From: Verrucomicrobiota bacterium
Lineage (GTDB): Bacteria > Verrucomicrobiota > Verrucomicrobiia > Limisphaerales > JACRJZ01
Direction: 5' to 3'
DNA: 36,600 nt
Assembly: GCA_016219875.1 (NCBI GenBank)
Contig: JACRJZ010000035.1
Span: forward strand, 1-36,600
Shown here: piece after piece, positions 23,856-34,700 of the stretch
Position numbering within the stretch: position 1 is the stretch's first letter
Layout: the number at the start of each line of letters is the position of its first letter
Notes under the pieces: generated by a model
What the model was told of the DNA's origin: nothing
Databases searched by the model: none
What the model saw: only the letters and a program-made list of their open reading frames with translations
Translations under genes and position numbers: made by a program

Positions 23856-23960
23856 TCGGTCGAATTCCCGACGACGGACTTGCCACGAGTCAGAAGCGGA
23901 GTGCGATCGGGTATGGGCGGCCCCGCCTTGCAGATATCGGAGACTGGCGCGACGCCTGTC

Positions 23961-25070
23961 CTACAGCCCGTCCACGATCTTCTGCATCGCCTCTTCCTGG
24001 ACCGCGATGGACTCGACCAGTTTCAACTGGGTGCGGCAACGGTCAAGGTTGTGGTTCGGGCGATGCACGCGGAAATATTTGTCCCCGTTCAGAAAGTCCG
24101 TCAGGAACCGGATGCCGATGGTGTAGGTGATGAGCTTGCCGGCGAACGCAAGGAACTTCCGTTCCGTCGGCGTCAGGAACCCTTTCGCGCCGTCGAGATA
24201 GCCGCGGGCCAGCGCCTCGAACATCGGCAAGTGCATCTCCACCTTGGCCAAGTCCAGTTCGTCCTCCACGGTGGGGCTGGTGGTCGTGCGGACCATGTCA
24301 CCAAAATCGTAGTGCGCCAGGCCGGGCATGACCGTGTCGAGATCGACCACGCACATGGCCTTGCCGGTGACCACGTCCATCATGACGTTGTTGAACTTGG
24401 TGTCGTTGTGGGTGACGCGCTCGGGGACTTCGCCGCGGGCCAAGGCGTTGAGCAGCACGTCCACGATCGGCTCCTGCCGCAGGGCGAAGTCGATGTCTTT
24501 CTTCGCCACCTGCGCCCGGTTGTAGTGGTCGGTTTCGATGGCCTTCTGCAGCGCCTGATAGCGCAGGCGGGTGTTGTGGAAATTGGGGATGGTTTCATGC
24601 AGGCGCTGGCCAGGCAGGTCGGAGAGCAGGCGCTGGAAATCGCCGAAAGCGTAGCCCGCCTGGTAGGCCTGGCCCGGCGACTGCACGGCCTCGAACGTCT
24701 GCACGCCCTCGATGAAGACGAACGTGCGCCAGAAGTCTCCTCCGTCGTTGCGATAAAAGGCGTGGCCCGAACGCGTGGGGATGACGGTGAGCGCGCGGCG
24801 GGTGATGTCGCGGGCGTCCTCCGCCACGAGCTTGCTCCGCAAGTGCGTGGTCACGCGCATGAGGTTCTCCATCACGGCCTCGCCGTCCTTGAACACGTTT
24901 TGGTTGATCTTCTGGTGGATGTAGCGGACGCGCGTGCCGCCTTGGTCGTAGGTGGCGGTGTAGGTTTCGTTGATGTGGCCGATCTTGCACGGCTCGGCGT
25001 GGAGGATTTCGCCGTAGATCTGGAACTTCTTCGAGATGTCCTGCAGTTGCTGTTCTTGAAACACGACCAT
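23961..25070 (-). CDS. NahK-like N-acetylhexosamine 1-kinase / phosphotransferase-family protein
   Basis: A 369-residue kinase of the aminoglycoside-phosphotransferase fold. The ATP-lobe region has GHINETYTA and RYIHQKINQNVFKD, where the lysine or glutamine positions fit NahK-like enzymes. The catalytic Brenner-type motif is THNDTKFNNVMMD (Asp223), and the metal-binding motif is VVDLDTVMPG (Asp243, Asp245) followed by DFGDMVRT. NahK phosphorylates GlcNAc or GalNAc at C1 in the lacto-N-biose pathway; related proteins have been labelled mucin desulfatase. No signal peptide is present, so it acts in the cytoplasm. It probably charges amino-sugars released outside. The start at 25070 (MVVFQEQQ) precedes the first conserved strand. 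Confidence 0.87.
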   Translation of the reverse strand: MVVFQEQQLQDISKKFQIYGEILHAEPCKIGHINETYTATYDQGGTRVRYIHQKINQNVFKDGEAVMENLMRVTTHLRSKLVAEDARDITRRALTVIPTRSGHAFYRNDGGDFWRTFVFIEGVQTFEAVQSPGQAYQAGYAFGDFQRLLSDLPGQRLHETIPNFHNTRLRYQALQKAIETDHYNRAQVAKKDIDFALRQEPIVDVLLNALARGEVPERVTHNDTKFNNVMMDVVTGKAMCVVDLDTVMPGLAHYDFGDMVRTTTSPTVEDELDLAKVEMHLPMFEALARGYLDGAKGFLTPTERKFLAFAGKLITYTIGIRFLTDFLNGDKYFRVHRPNHNLDRCRTQLKLVESIAVQEEAMQKIVDGL

Positions 25071-25272
25071 GGTCTTCGGTTTGTTGTTCGTCGTTCGTTG
25101 TCTTCGTTACCCGGTTGCCGACGCCGGCAGCTTCGCCCCGCCGTCGGCTGAAGGCGGCGTCTCTGCTCCGAGGCATCCGACGCGTTGAGAGGCGGGCCGA
25201 TGGCCGTCTTAGTGCCAGAAGTTCCGGGCCGGAGCAAACCAAAAAGCGACGCCCGGCGCCTCCGGCAGGCCT

Positions 25273-25378
25273 GATTCAAGAAACATGCGGAGAGTAGCGC
25301 GGGCAGCCTGCCCGCGCGTTCCGTCGAAAATGGGAGTGAAAAACACGCGGGCAGGCTGCCCGCGCTCCTTCTTGAATC
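25273..25378. repeat. Family F inverted-repeat element
   Basis: The left end GATTCAAGAAACATGCGGAG leads into CGCGGGCAGCCTGCCCGCG. The right half is the inverse, CGCGGGCAGGCTGCCCGCG followed by CTCCTTCTTGAATC. Each arm also contains its own self-complementary GGGCAGCCTGCCC core. No gene is seen in the 720 bases between the kinase start and the giant gene's end; the first 200 bases hold nothing recognisable. Confidence 0.8.
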
Positions 25379-25401
25379 ATCTCCGGCGCCTCTGGCCAGA
25401 T

Positions 25402-25677
25402 CTCGTAGCCGCCGACGTGAGGAGAGCCGGAGCAACCGCCGACGATTGCTGCATCGGGCCAAGGAACGGAGCGCGGCTGTGGTCGAAGACCCAGCCGCAG
25501 CACGCTCCAGAGGACGAAGCTCGGATTTGCTCCTGCGCCCCACGCCTGGGTGGCTGCTGCGGCTGGTCCGGCAGACCCAGCCGCGCTCCGTTCCTTGGCA
25601 GGCTCTGGTTTGATTTCAGATTTCAAATCTCAGATTTCAGAGCTGCAGAGAGAGCCTCCTCACTTCGGCTGCTACCC
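25402..25677. repeat. Split family B arms enclosing a 21-bp perfect inverted repeat
   Basis: B-type half-arms (GTAGCCGCCGACGTGAGGAG at about 25405, GCCTCCTCACTTCGGCTGCT at about 25648) stand about 240 bases apart in the correct inverse orientation. Between them CCAAGGAACGGAGCGCGGCTG (25459-25479) is a perfect inverse of 25578-25598. Within that, CCAGCCGCAGCA (25491) is a perfect inverse of TGCTGCGGCTGG (25556). It appears that one palindrome was inserted into the loop of another. AT-rich TTTCAGATTTCAAATC-type repeats follow at about 25612. Confidence 0.75.
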
Positions 25678-25691
25678 GAGGCGGTAAAACA

Positions 25692-25717
25692 AGAAACCGG
25701 GCCGAAGCCCGGTTTCT
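25692..25717 (-). terminator. Intrinsic terminator of the giant gene
   Basis: On the minus strand AGAAACCGGGC, a TTCG tetraloop and GCCCGGTTTCT form a perfect 11-bp stem followed by TGTTTT. It lies 75 bases after the stop codon of the giant gene. The UUCG loop adds stability. Confidence 0.88.
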
Positions 25718-25791
25718 CATGGTTTGTTTGGGTCGTCTTCGTCGCCCAGAGCGGCTTGCGCCGCCCCAGGCGGGGGAAGAGATTGGATCGC

Positions 25792-28700
25792 CTATGGAAT
25801 CAAGAGCCGGAAGTACTTCTCTGGCTCAGACGGGACAGGGAGGGTCGCCGGATTGTTCGTCGGCTGCGGAACAACGTCGCTCCACGCCACAGGCGGCGTC
25901 AGGTTAGTGGTTTGTTGCAGCACCACGACCGGAATGCTGGTCGGCCAGCCGATGACCAGCGATCCGCCGGTCAGACTGAGCGTGAGGTTGATCGGTTGGA
26001 CCACCGTCACCGCGACGACGCAGTTGGCGGCATTGCCCAAAGCGTCACTCACGGTCAGGGTGACGTTTGTGACCCCCACGGGCAGGAGCGTGCCAACGGC
26101 CGGTGACTGCTGGATGACCGCAGGCGGGCTGCAGGCTTCGGTGGCCTCGATCAGCGACGCGAAGTTCGGCAGGACGGCTTCTCCGCTCGTTTCCGTGTAG
26201 ATGGTCTGCGCCGGCGGGCAAGATGCAATGCTCGGCGCCGTCAGGTCCGCCACGACCACGGTGGCGGTGCAAGTGGCCGAGAGGCCGATGGTGTCCGTCA
26301 CAATGAAGGTCACGGTGGTGGTGCTTCCCAAGGCCAGCGGACTGCCCGCCAGCGGGTTCTGTGCGACGGTAAGGCAGCAGCAGTTGTCGTTCGCAGCCAA
26401 CTGTGAGGAGAGGTCAGGCATGAGCGCCTGGCAGTTTGTATCCGCGGCCACGGTGGTATTCGGCACACAGAAGGCGATGACTGGTGCCGTCGGAACGGCT
26501 TCCGCGATTTGCACCGTCTTGACAGACCACACCGCACCTCCCACCTGACCGTCACTGACCAGGTAGTAGAACTGGTCGGAGCCGCAAGAATCGGGCGGCG
26601 GCGTGTAGGTGACCACACCATTGGCCAAGGTCACTTGACCAGGCCCGCCCGCATTGAAGTCCGCCGCGTAGTGGCCTGGCAGTCCGGCGGTCGTTACATC
26701 GATGACGATGTCGTCCAGCCAGTGCGTCTCATTCTGGCCACCGGTGCGCGCGTAGAATCCAAACCGGCCCACCGTGGGCACATACGAGGTCGCCAAATCG
26801 GTCACCACGTTGGTGCCACCCACGTTCACCGTGAGAAGGCCGCCCGCCGCGAGGCTCACGTTCACTGGAACCCAGTTCGTGTTGTTCCATTTCGGAATCA
26901 ACACCGACCCGAGTTCGACGCCACCGTACTTGACCTTGAAGGCGGGCGCACCTGGCCCGGCGGCCGGGTAATTGTCAATGCACAGCGACAGGCCGGTGCC
27001 GGCTCCTTCCTCAGAGGTGCCAGCGGCAGGAGCATTCGTGTCAGGCAGGTCGCTCGCGAAGTTGAAGCTGAAGCCGTCCGCTGCGTCGGCCGTCCCGTTG
27101 CCAATGCGCAGCTTGAAGCTGGCATTGAAGGTTTCAACCGCAACACCCGGCGTCAGTTGGTTCAGGACGAACGATCCCGCCTGCGAGTTGGCGGCGTCCG
27201 TCAGGTGCAACGTGCCGCTGTTGGCCACGCCAGGCACGGAAGTGATATAGGCACTGCCGTAGAGGCTTCCTCTGTTGATGGAGTAGCCTCGGGCTGTGTC
27301 TAACGTGCTCAACACGCTGACGCTCACGTCGTCAACCCAGTGCGTTTCATTCTGGCCACCGGTGCGAGCATAGAAGCCAAACCGGCCAGCCTTGGGCACA
27401 TAGCCCGGCAGGGTGACGTTGCCGAAGACGTTCGTACCATCGACGAACACGGTAGCAATGCCGTCCACTGTCACCGTGATGTTGACGGGTACGATCCGAG
27501 GATTGTTCCACGTCGGGATTTGCACGCCAGCAATGATGATGTTGTTGTAGTTGATCTTCAGGCCGGAGGTATTGGCCGTGCCGCCCCCGGGAGCAGTGGC
27601 TACGCTGCCGATGGCGAGAGGCACGAATTGGTAGTTATCCAGGCAGAAGGAGAACCCGGTTCCTACGCCATTGTCACCGCCCGAAACTCCATTCACCAAG
27701 TCTGGAGCGAAGTTGAAACTGAAGCCGTCCGCCGGCTGTGAAGTGCCGTCGCCGATACGGAGGGTGAAGCTGGCAGTGAAGGCTGTGACGCGTTTCCCCG
27801 GCGTCAGTTCATTGATCACGAGCGCGCCGGACTGACTGTTCACATTGTCCGTCAATTTCAGGCAAGCGCTGTCTCCCACGCCGCCGTTCGTCCCGATGTA
27901 GCCGCCACCGGCCGATGTGTAAAGGGTCGATCCAGCCGGCACCAAGCCATCATTGAAGTTGGCCGTAAACGTCACCGGCAGCACGCCGCTCACAGCGAGC
28001 ACCGACAGCGGGTCACCTTCGGGATCAAGGTCGTTCGCCAAGAGGTCCGCCACCGGGATGCTGAGGACGCCGTTCTGGACCAGGAGGTTGGTTTCTCCCA
28101 CGATGACCGGCGGAGCATTGGTCACAATGAGGACCAACGGCTCGCTCAGCGTGCCGCCGCCGTCGTTGCCGACGATCAGCGTGTAGGTGCCGGAATCCGC
28201 CACCGCCGTGTTGGCGATGGTCAGGCTGGCACTGGTCTGCCCAGCGAGGTAGGCGCCGTCCTTGAGCCACTGATACTGGATCGGGGCATCGCTGGTCGCG
28301 GCCACACCGGAGAACGTGACGGACTGGTGGATGCCCGTGATCACGGGTGTCGGCCCTGGTTGGGCGGTGATCTTCGGCGCGAGCGGGAAGGTGATGTCGC
28401 GATACTCGGCGAAGGCGTTGAGGGTCAACTGCGGATAGGGCGTGGTCGTCTGTTGATGGGAAGACGTGGCCAAGCCCAGATACAAGGTGCTGGGGAAGGC
28501 GCCGCCGGAGTTGATCGAAGTGTCGCGACTGGAGAGCAGCACCCAATCGACGGCATTGCTGCTGAAATAGCCGTTGAACACGGAGCCAACGCGCTGCAGG
28601 CGCAGCCAGGCATTCGGATATTTCGGATTGTCCGTGCTGTTGAGGCTGCCCAGCGACGGCGCCGCCGCCGCCGCGTCCGCATCGCGCCACTGGAAGGAGA

Positions 28701-31700
28701 ACTGGTTGACCGGGGCCTGGGCGGCAATCGGAGAGGTGCGAGGCGTGGTCGCCATCAGGATGAACCGGCTGTTGTTCGTGAGCGCCGGGCGGGCCATGAG
28801 GCCGGCCTTGGACCACGCATCCGCGCCGGTCAGACTCTGAACGCGCACCTTGATGTCGAAGTTGCCCGACACTTGGCGGTAATCGAAGTGGAAGCCGTCG
28901 GCAGCGCCCCAGATGTCCCAGCCGTTGGCGGAGACATCCAGCGCGCCATTGGTGCGGCTGAGCGGATTGAGCGGAAGCGGGATGATGGCCAGCGGGTTGT
29001 AGCCGCCGGCACCCACCGCCGGAGTCCCGATGTCCAGCGGGGTGAGGTGGAGGATGCCACCGTCTCCAGAACTGTCACCCGCCTGAGGAGTGAGAGCGCC
29101 GCTCTGGATCGCATAGGCGTCGAGATGGAAGGTGCTGGCGCTGAGATAAGCCGCTGAATTCAACGGGAACACGATGGTGCGGTCCCCAATCAGCAAGCCG
29201 TTGAAGGCGTCGAACCCGCCAGGGCCGCCAGCCAAGTAGTCCAGGTCGTAGTTCAAGTAGTCCGTAGCGGTGTTCGGATCGACGGTCACATCGTATTCCA
29301 CGGTAATGGAAGTGCCATCCAGACTGTTGACCGAGACGATCTGCGGCGGGAACGCGTAAGGATCCACCTGGATGGTGGTAGTGAAGGTATTGGTGTTGCC
29401 TGGAAGCGACACAGCCACCCGGAGCGGGCTGTCGATGTCGCTCATGTGCGCCACAAAGGTGAAGTTGGTGAGGGTGGCGCCCGGCAGATTGGTGTAGCTC
29501 TGCGTGGCGGGGTCATACTTCTGCCACTGGAAGCTGGGGAAAACCTTGTAGGCGGAGGGAACAAAGGCCCACAAGCCCAGGGTCACCCGGTCCAGTTCAG
29601 TGACGTGGATGGATGCCGGCGGAGGCGAAAGCACCTGGAGCATGTCGGGAGTGCCCGGCGCGCCGCCGAAGAAGGCCGTGGAGATGTTTTCGGTGACCGA
29701 GTTGTCCACGGGACTCCCCGTGACCGAGACGCCGTTGGCATCGCAGGCCCGGAAGGTCATTTGGAAATAGTCACCGCCGGTGCCTTCCTTCATGAGCGCC
29801 TCCATGTAGTAGCGCTGGCCTTCATTCAGCGGAATGGGCACCGACTGAGCGTTCGCGGCGTTGATGTTCTGGTTCGCGCCCGGCACGTGGATCAACATGG
29901 TCCGGCCCGCCGGATTTTCGCTGTCCGCGCTGTTGATGTTCATCCAGAGCTGCGAGGCATCGTCGCTCCGCGCGTAGAACCGGTAGAGGCCGGTGTTGGT
30001 GGGAACGAAGTAGCCGGAGATGCGGGCACCGTAATACTCCAGACCAGAATTGGCGGCGAACGGGCCTACGCCGAAGACGTTGGTGTACCAGACCAAGTCC
30101 GGCAGGTTGAGTTGGAACTTGGGCGCCAGGGTGAGTTCCCCGATGGAGCCGCCATTGAGGTTCGTCCACACTTCCACCAGGATGGCGTTGCCACCCACGG
30201 CCCACGTGGAGAAGGACGCCGTCGTGTCGGCCGCAACCGAGTTGGCCGCCGAGGAGGCATCCAGCACGTTGTTGAGGGTGATGGTATAGCGCGTGCCCGG
30301 TGCCTGCGGCGCAGTCGTGAAGGAAACGATGGTCCGGCTCGGATCCAGCGTCGCACTGAGAATCTTCAGGCCGTTGTCCGCCTGGTAGTTGCCCAGGAAG
30401 GTGGCTGAAACCGGCTCCAACGGTTCGCTGAACTCAAGCGTGAAGCCGTCGTTGTAGCGCCAGCCGATGGAACGGACCACCGTGGGGGCGACGGTATCCG
30501 GCAGCACGGTCACCGTGACCGAGCGCGAGGCCCAGCCGAGGACGTTCGTCACGACGAGCGTGTAGGTGGTGTTGTCGTCGGCCATCGTGAGTGGCGGCGT
30601 GATGTTGGTAAACGAATTCTCCTGCACCTTCACGCCGTCCTTGTACCAGAAATAGCCGCCATACGGCATGCTGCCGGCAAGACCCGCCACGGTGAGTGTG
30701 AGGGTCTGGCCTTCCGCCACGACGGGATTGGCCGGAAGAATGCCAGTGAAGCTCACGGCTCCCACGCGACCGAGCGGAGTCGGGAATTCCAGCAGCCTGC
30801 CCGGAATCGTCTCGACTGCCGGCGTCAGTGCCGGAGTGCCGGTATCGCCCTGGGAGCGGACGGCCACCGACATGCCATCGCCGCCGGTGCCCTCCTTCCA
30901 AAGACCTTCCAGGTAGTATTTCTGGCCGGCCGTGAGAGAGATATTCTGCCCCGCCAAGGCCCAGGCGCCGGAGTTGGTGTAGCTGGGGAGCAGACCGAGG
31001 AGAACCTTGCCGGCCGGGTCGGTGCTGTTGACCGCGTTGGTGTTCATCCACAACTGCGAGGCGTCGTCGCTGCGAATGTAGAACTTGTAAAGCCCGTTCG
31101 TGGGCGGCACGAAGTAGCTCATCATCCGGCCCAGGTAGTTGTTGAAGCGCGTATCGGCCAGAGCCGGCTGGGTCGCGAAATACCGCTGATAGCCGACGAC
31201 CGACGGCAGGCCCGCGATGTAGTTGAAGTTCGGAAGATAGAACGCGGTGTTATCGACCGGGAAGTTGGTCGCGCGGATCAATCCCGGATAGGCGTTGTAG
31301 CCGGCCAGGAAGCCTTCATAGCCAATGTAGAGTTCGGTGATCGTCTTGACTCCTGGATCCAACGGCGCCGGGTGGACCAAGTTGGCCGGGGGAATGAAGC
31401 TGGTGTTCGCCGGAGCAGTGGTGACGGTGGGCGCGGTCCACGTCACAGAGAAGCCTTCACTGCCCGTCAACTCCATCATCAGGGCCTCGATGTAGTAACG
31501 TTGTCCGGCGACCAGGGCGATGCTGGTCTTGGAGTTGGCCGGAGTTGAACCGACGGTGTAGTTGGCGCTGGCGCCCGTAACCTCGGCGATCAGCACCGGA
31601 CCGCTGCTCACGTCAGTGCCGCCGGCGTCCAAGAACTGGACTTCCGCAATCTGCATACTGTTGGCCGCGGCCGCATCCCGGACGGTGGGGAAACGCAGCC

Positions 31701-34700
31701 GGTAAGCGATGTAGCTGGTGGTGTTGACAAAGGTGTCCGCATCGCGAGTCTGCAAGCGGCCGGGGTCGGTGCCCAGGCCGGTGCTGCCGGAAGCAATCGC
31801 CACCCACGGACCGGTGCGCACGTCGCCACTGGTGCCTTCGAGAGTGAAGGACAGCGGATCGCGTTCCGGCGCGTCGTTGGCGGTGGTGAACCGCAAGCCC
31901 GTCACGACCGTGCCACGGAAGGTGGTGAGGGTGAAGCCGCTGTTGAGTTTGTCGAAGTTCAGGTACTTCGTGTTGACGTTCTTGTCGATGGCCTGCTCTG
32001 CCCGCTGGGCCGCCGGGCTGTTGCGCGTTGTGGGGATGACCGTGTCAGGCCCGTTGGTGTTCATCCAGAACTGCAGCTTGTCGTCGCAGCGCAGCCAGAA
32101 CTTGTAGGCGCCATTGGTCGGCGGCACGAACCACGAGAACGCTCTCATGCCATTGGACTCGGTAGCCGAAGTCGCCCCCGCTCCGAACGAGGGAACCGTC
32201 AGACCATTAATGGCCACGTTGTGCCCAAAGAGGTTGCTGTAAAGGACCAGCGTAGGTGTTTCGTTGGTATAAAGGTTGGCCTGCAGAATGTGAGTCGTGA
32301 TATCCGGGCCGATCAGACCGGTGTAGAACTCCTCCACCACCGGCGCTGTGGGCGCCGCAAACGACCGGAACGTCCGGGTCGTGGCCGCAACCGTGTTGCC
32401 GTTCAAATCCCGAAGACCGCTGACGGTCACCCCGACGGTGCCGGCGTCCAGCGGCGCACTGACCTTCAGCACGACCGTTCTCGGATCGAGGCCCAGGAAG
32501 CCGGCACTGACAACGGTCAGAGTGCCGGAGGCATTGGTGACGACGTAATTGGCGAGGTTGGTGACACTGTCCGCCGTCAGAGGCTCGCTGAAGTTCAACA
32601 CCACATCATAGACAGGATGCCCCCACGGCAGATTGGCATTGGCTGACGAGAAAGTCGGGAGGGCGGTATCGTTCACCGTCAGGGTGGCCACGGCACTGGT
32701 CACCGAGAGGGCGCCCGGCACCATCAGGATCGCGCGATACTGCGCGCCGTTGTCGGTGGCCCAAACCGTGCCAGCGGCGAGGAGGTTATTGGTCGCGCCG
32801 GCCGTGGCCATGTTGGTCCAGCCGCCCGCGCCATCCTCGCGCTGCCAGACGTAGGCCAATTCCCCGGAGACGGGGAGGCCGCCGCCGCTGGCCGTAGCGA
32901 CAAGACCGCCAATGGTCGCGGTACTTCCGGCGTTGACGGCGATATTCGTGGGTTGGGCACTGATGGTGATCGCCGCACCGGCATAACCGGCGAAGTCACC
33001 GTAGTTCTCAAACTGGGCCGACATCGTCTGCAGATTCCTGGCTGCGCAGACTGCCAAACCCAAGTAAACGGTGGACGGAGCGGGGTAGGCCGCAAACGGC
33101 TGAACCTGGCCGTCGAAGTTCCAGTTCACACCATCGACGCTGTTGTAGCGCATGAAAGTGTTGCCCGTCCGACGGAACCGCAGCCAGAGATCCGGGAGGT
33201 ACATTCTGGTGGCGGTGCCCCAAGAGGTGCCACCGGCGCCAAAGGTGAGTTTGGCCGTGCCTTCCGTGTACTGGCGCAAGGCCCCGGCTTGTTCGGCGAT
33301 GGGGCCTGGATCGAAGGCGACCAAAACACCGGGACTATACGGATCGAGCGACATGCGAGCGTCAATGCCGGCCTTGGCAGTAAAGCGGGTGTAGTCCAGG
33401 TACGGAATTCTCACCTTCACGTCGAAGTCCCCGGTCTTGGTCGTGTAAACGAAGCGGAAGCCGTCGCCGCCGCTGTAGATGTCCGAACCGCCGCCGGTGA
33501 CAATGAACTGGCCAGGGCCAAAGCTGTAGTTCTCGCCCGCCGGTCCCGTGATCAGCGGGTTCACGTCGTAGCCAATCAAGCCGGCCACGGTGCCACTGGC
33601 GCTGTTGGCCCCACCCAAACCGCCGCCGGACAGATCCTGAACGCCTGAGACAACGACGGTGAAGTTGCCGGAAAGAACAGTGGGTGGAGTCAGGAGGACG
33701 TAAATGCCCTCCGGGCCGAGCGCGCCAAGGCTGGTCCGATACACGCGTGCGCCGACAGGAGTTTCACCGTTGATGGTGTAGCTGCCCACGTTCTCGGCGG
33801 TGGCCGGATCGACCGGCTGGCTGAACGTCACGCCCACGGTGGTGCCGTCCACGCTGCCCACAGACACGACGGCCAGGGTTTCCGAAGTCACCGTCAACGT
33901 CGCCGCGTCGCTGGTGATGGTGTTGGCGGGGCCAGTGACGACGACCTTGTATTGCGAGAGATTGTCGCTGACCAGCACCGATGGGACGATGTAGTTCCAC
34001 GACCGCGCGCCGGGAATATTGGTGAATCCGCCGCCGCCGTCATCCCGCTGCCACTGGTAGGAGTAAGGGCCTTCGCCATCGACCATCGCCTTGAACTGGG
34101 TTCGGCGACCCTGGAGCACCGTCTGACTCCTCGGCTGCTCGACAAAGAAGAGGTTGCCGGGAGTCGTCCACACGTAGGTGTTGTCGCGGGCTTCCACACC
34201 GCCGTCCTCGAAGCTGCGGAGGGCGAAATAGACATTGCGGAAGTTCGCGATGTCGCAGTTGTTGGTGGTGGTCATGAAGCTTGCCACCACGGCTCCCGGA
34301 GTCGTGCCCAGCGGCCCCATGTCCTGCAAGGAGGCGATGATGGCAAAGTTGTTGGCGGCGAGGTTCACCGTGTTGCTGAAGACCGTCGTGAGCCGATACC
34401 AGTTGCTGACCGTGAGCGAGAGCGGAGGGACGAAGTTGGTCGATTCCTGGAGGCCGCCGCTGCTGTTGCGGCGCTGCGTGCGGAGATTCCACCCGTTCAC
34501 CGGCGTCGTCGCTCCGGACTGCACAATGACGGTCATAAAGCCCTGCGGGGCTTGGTCAGCGAGGCCGAGGTTCGTCGCGGTGACGAAGCCCATCTGGGTG
34601 GCGCGTCGGGTATTGTTGCCCGGGGTCTTGGCCTTGAACATGGTCGAGGCATAAAGCGTTTTGCCGGGGAGCGAGAAATCAAAACTGGCGGGGAGAATAA

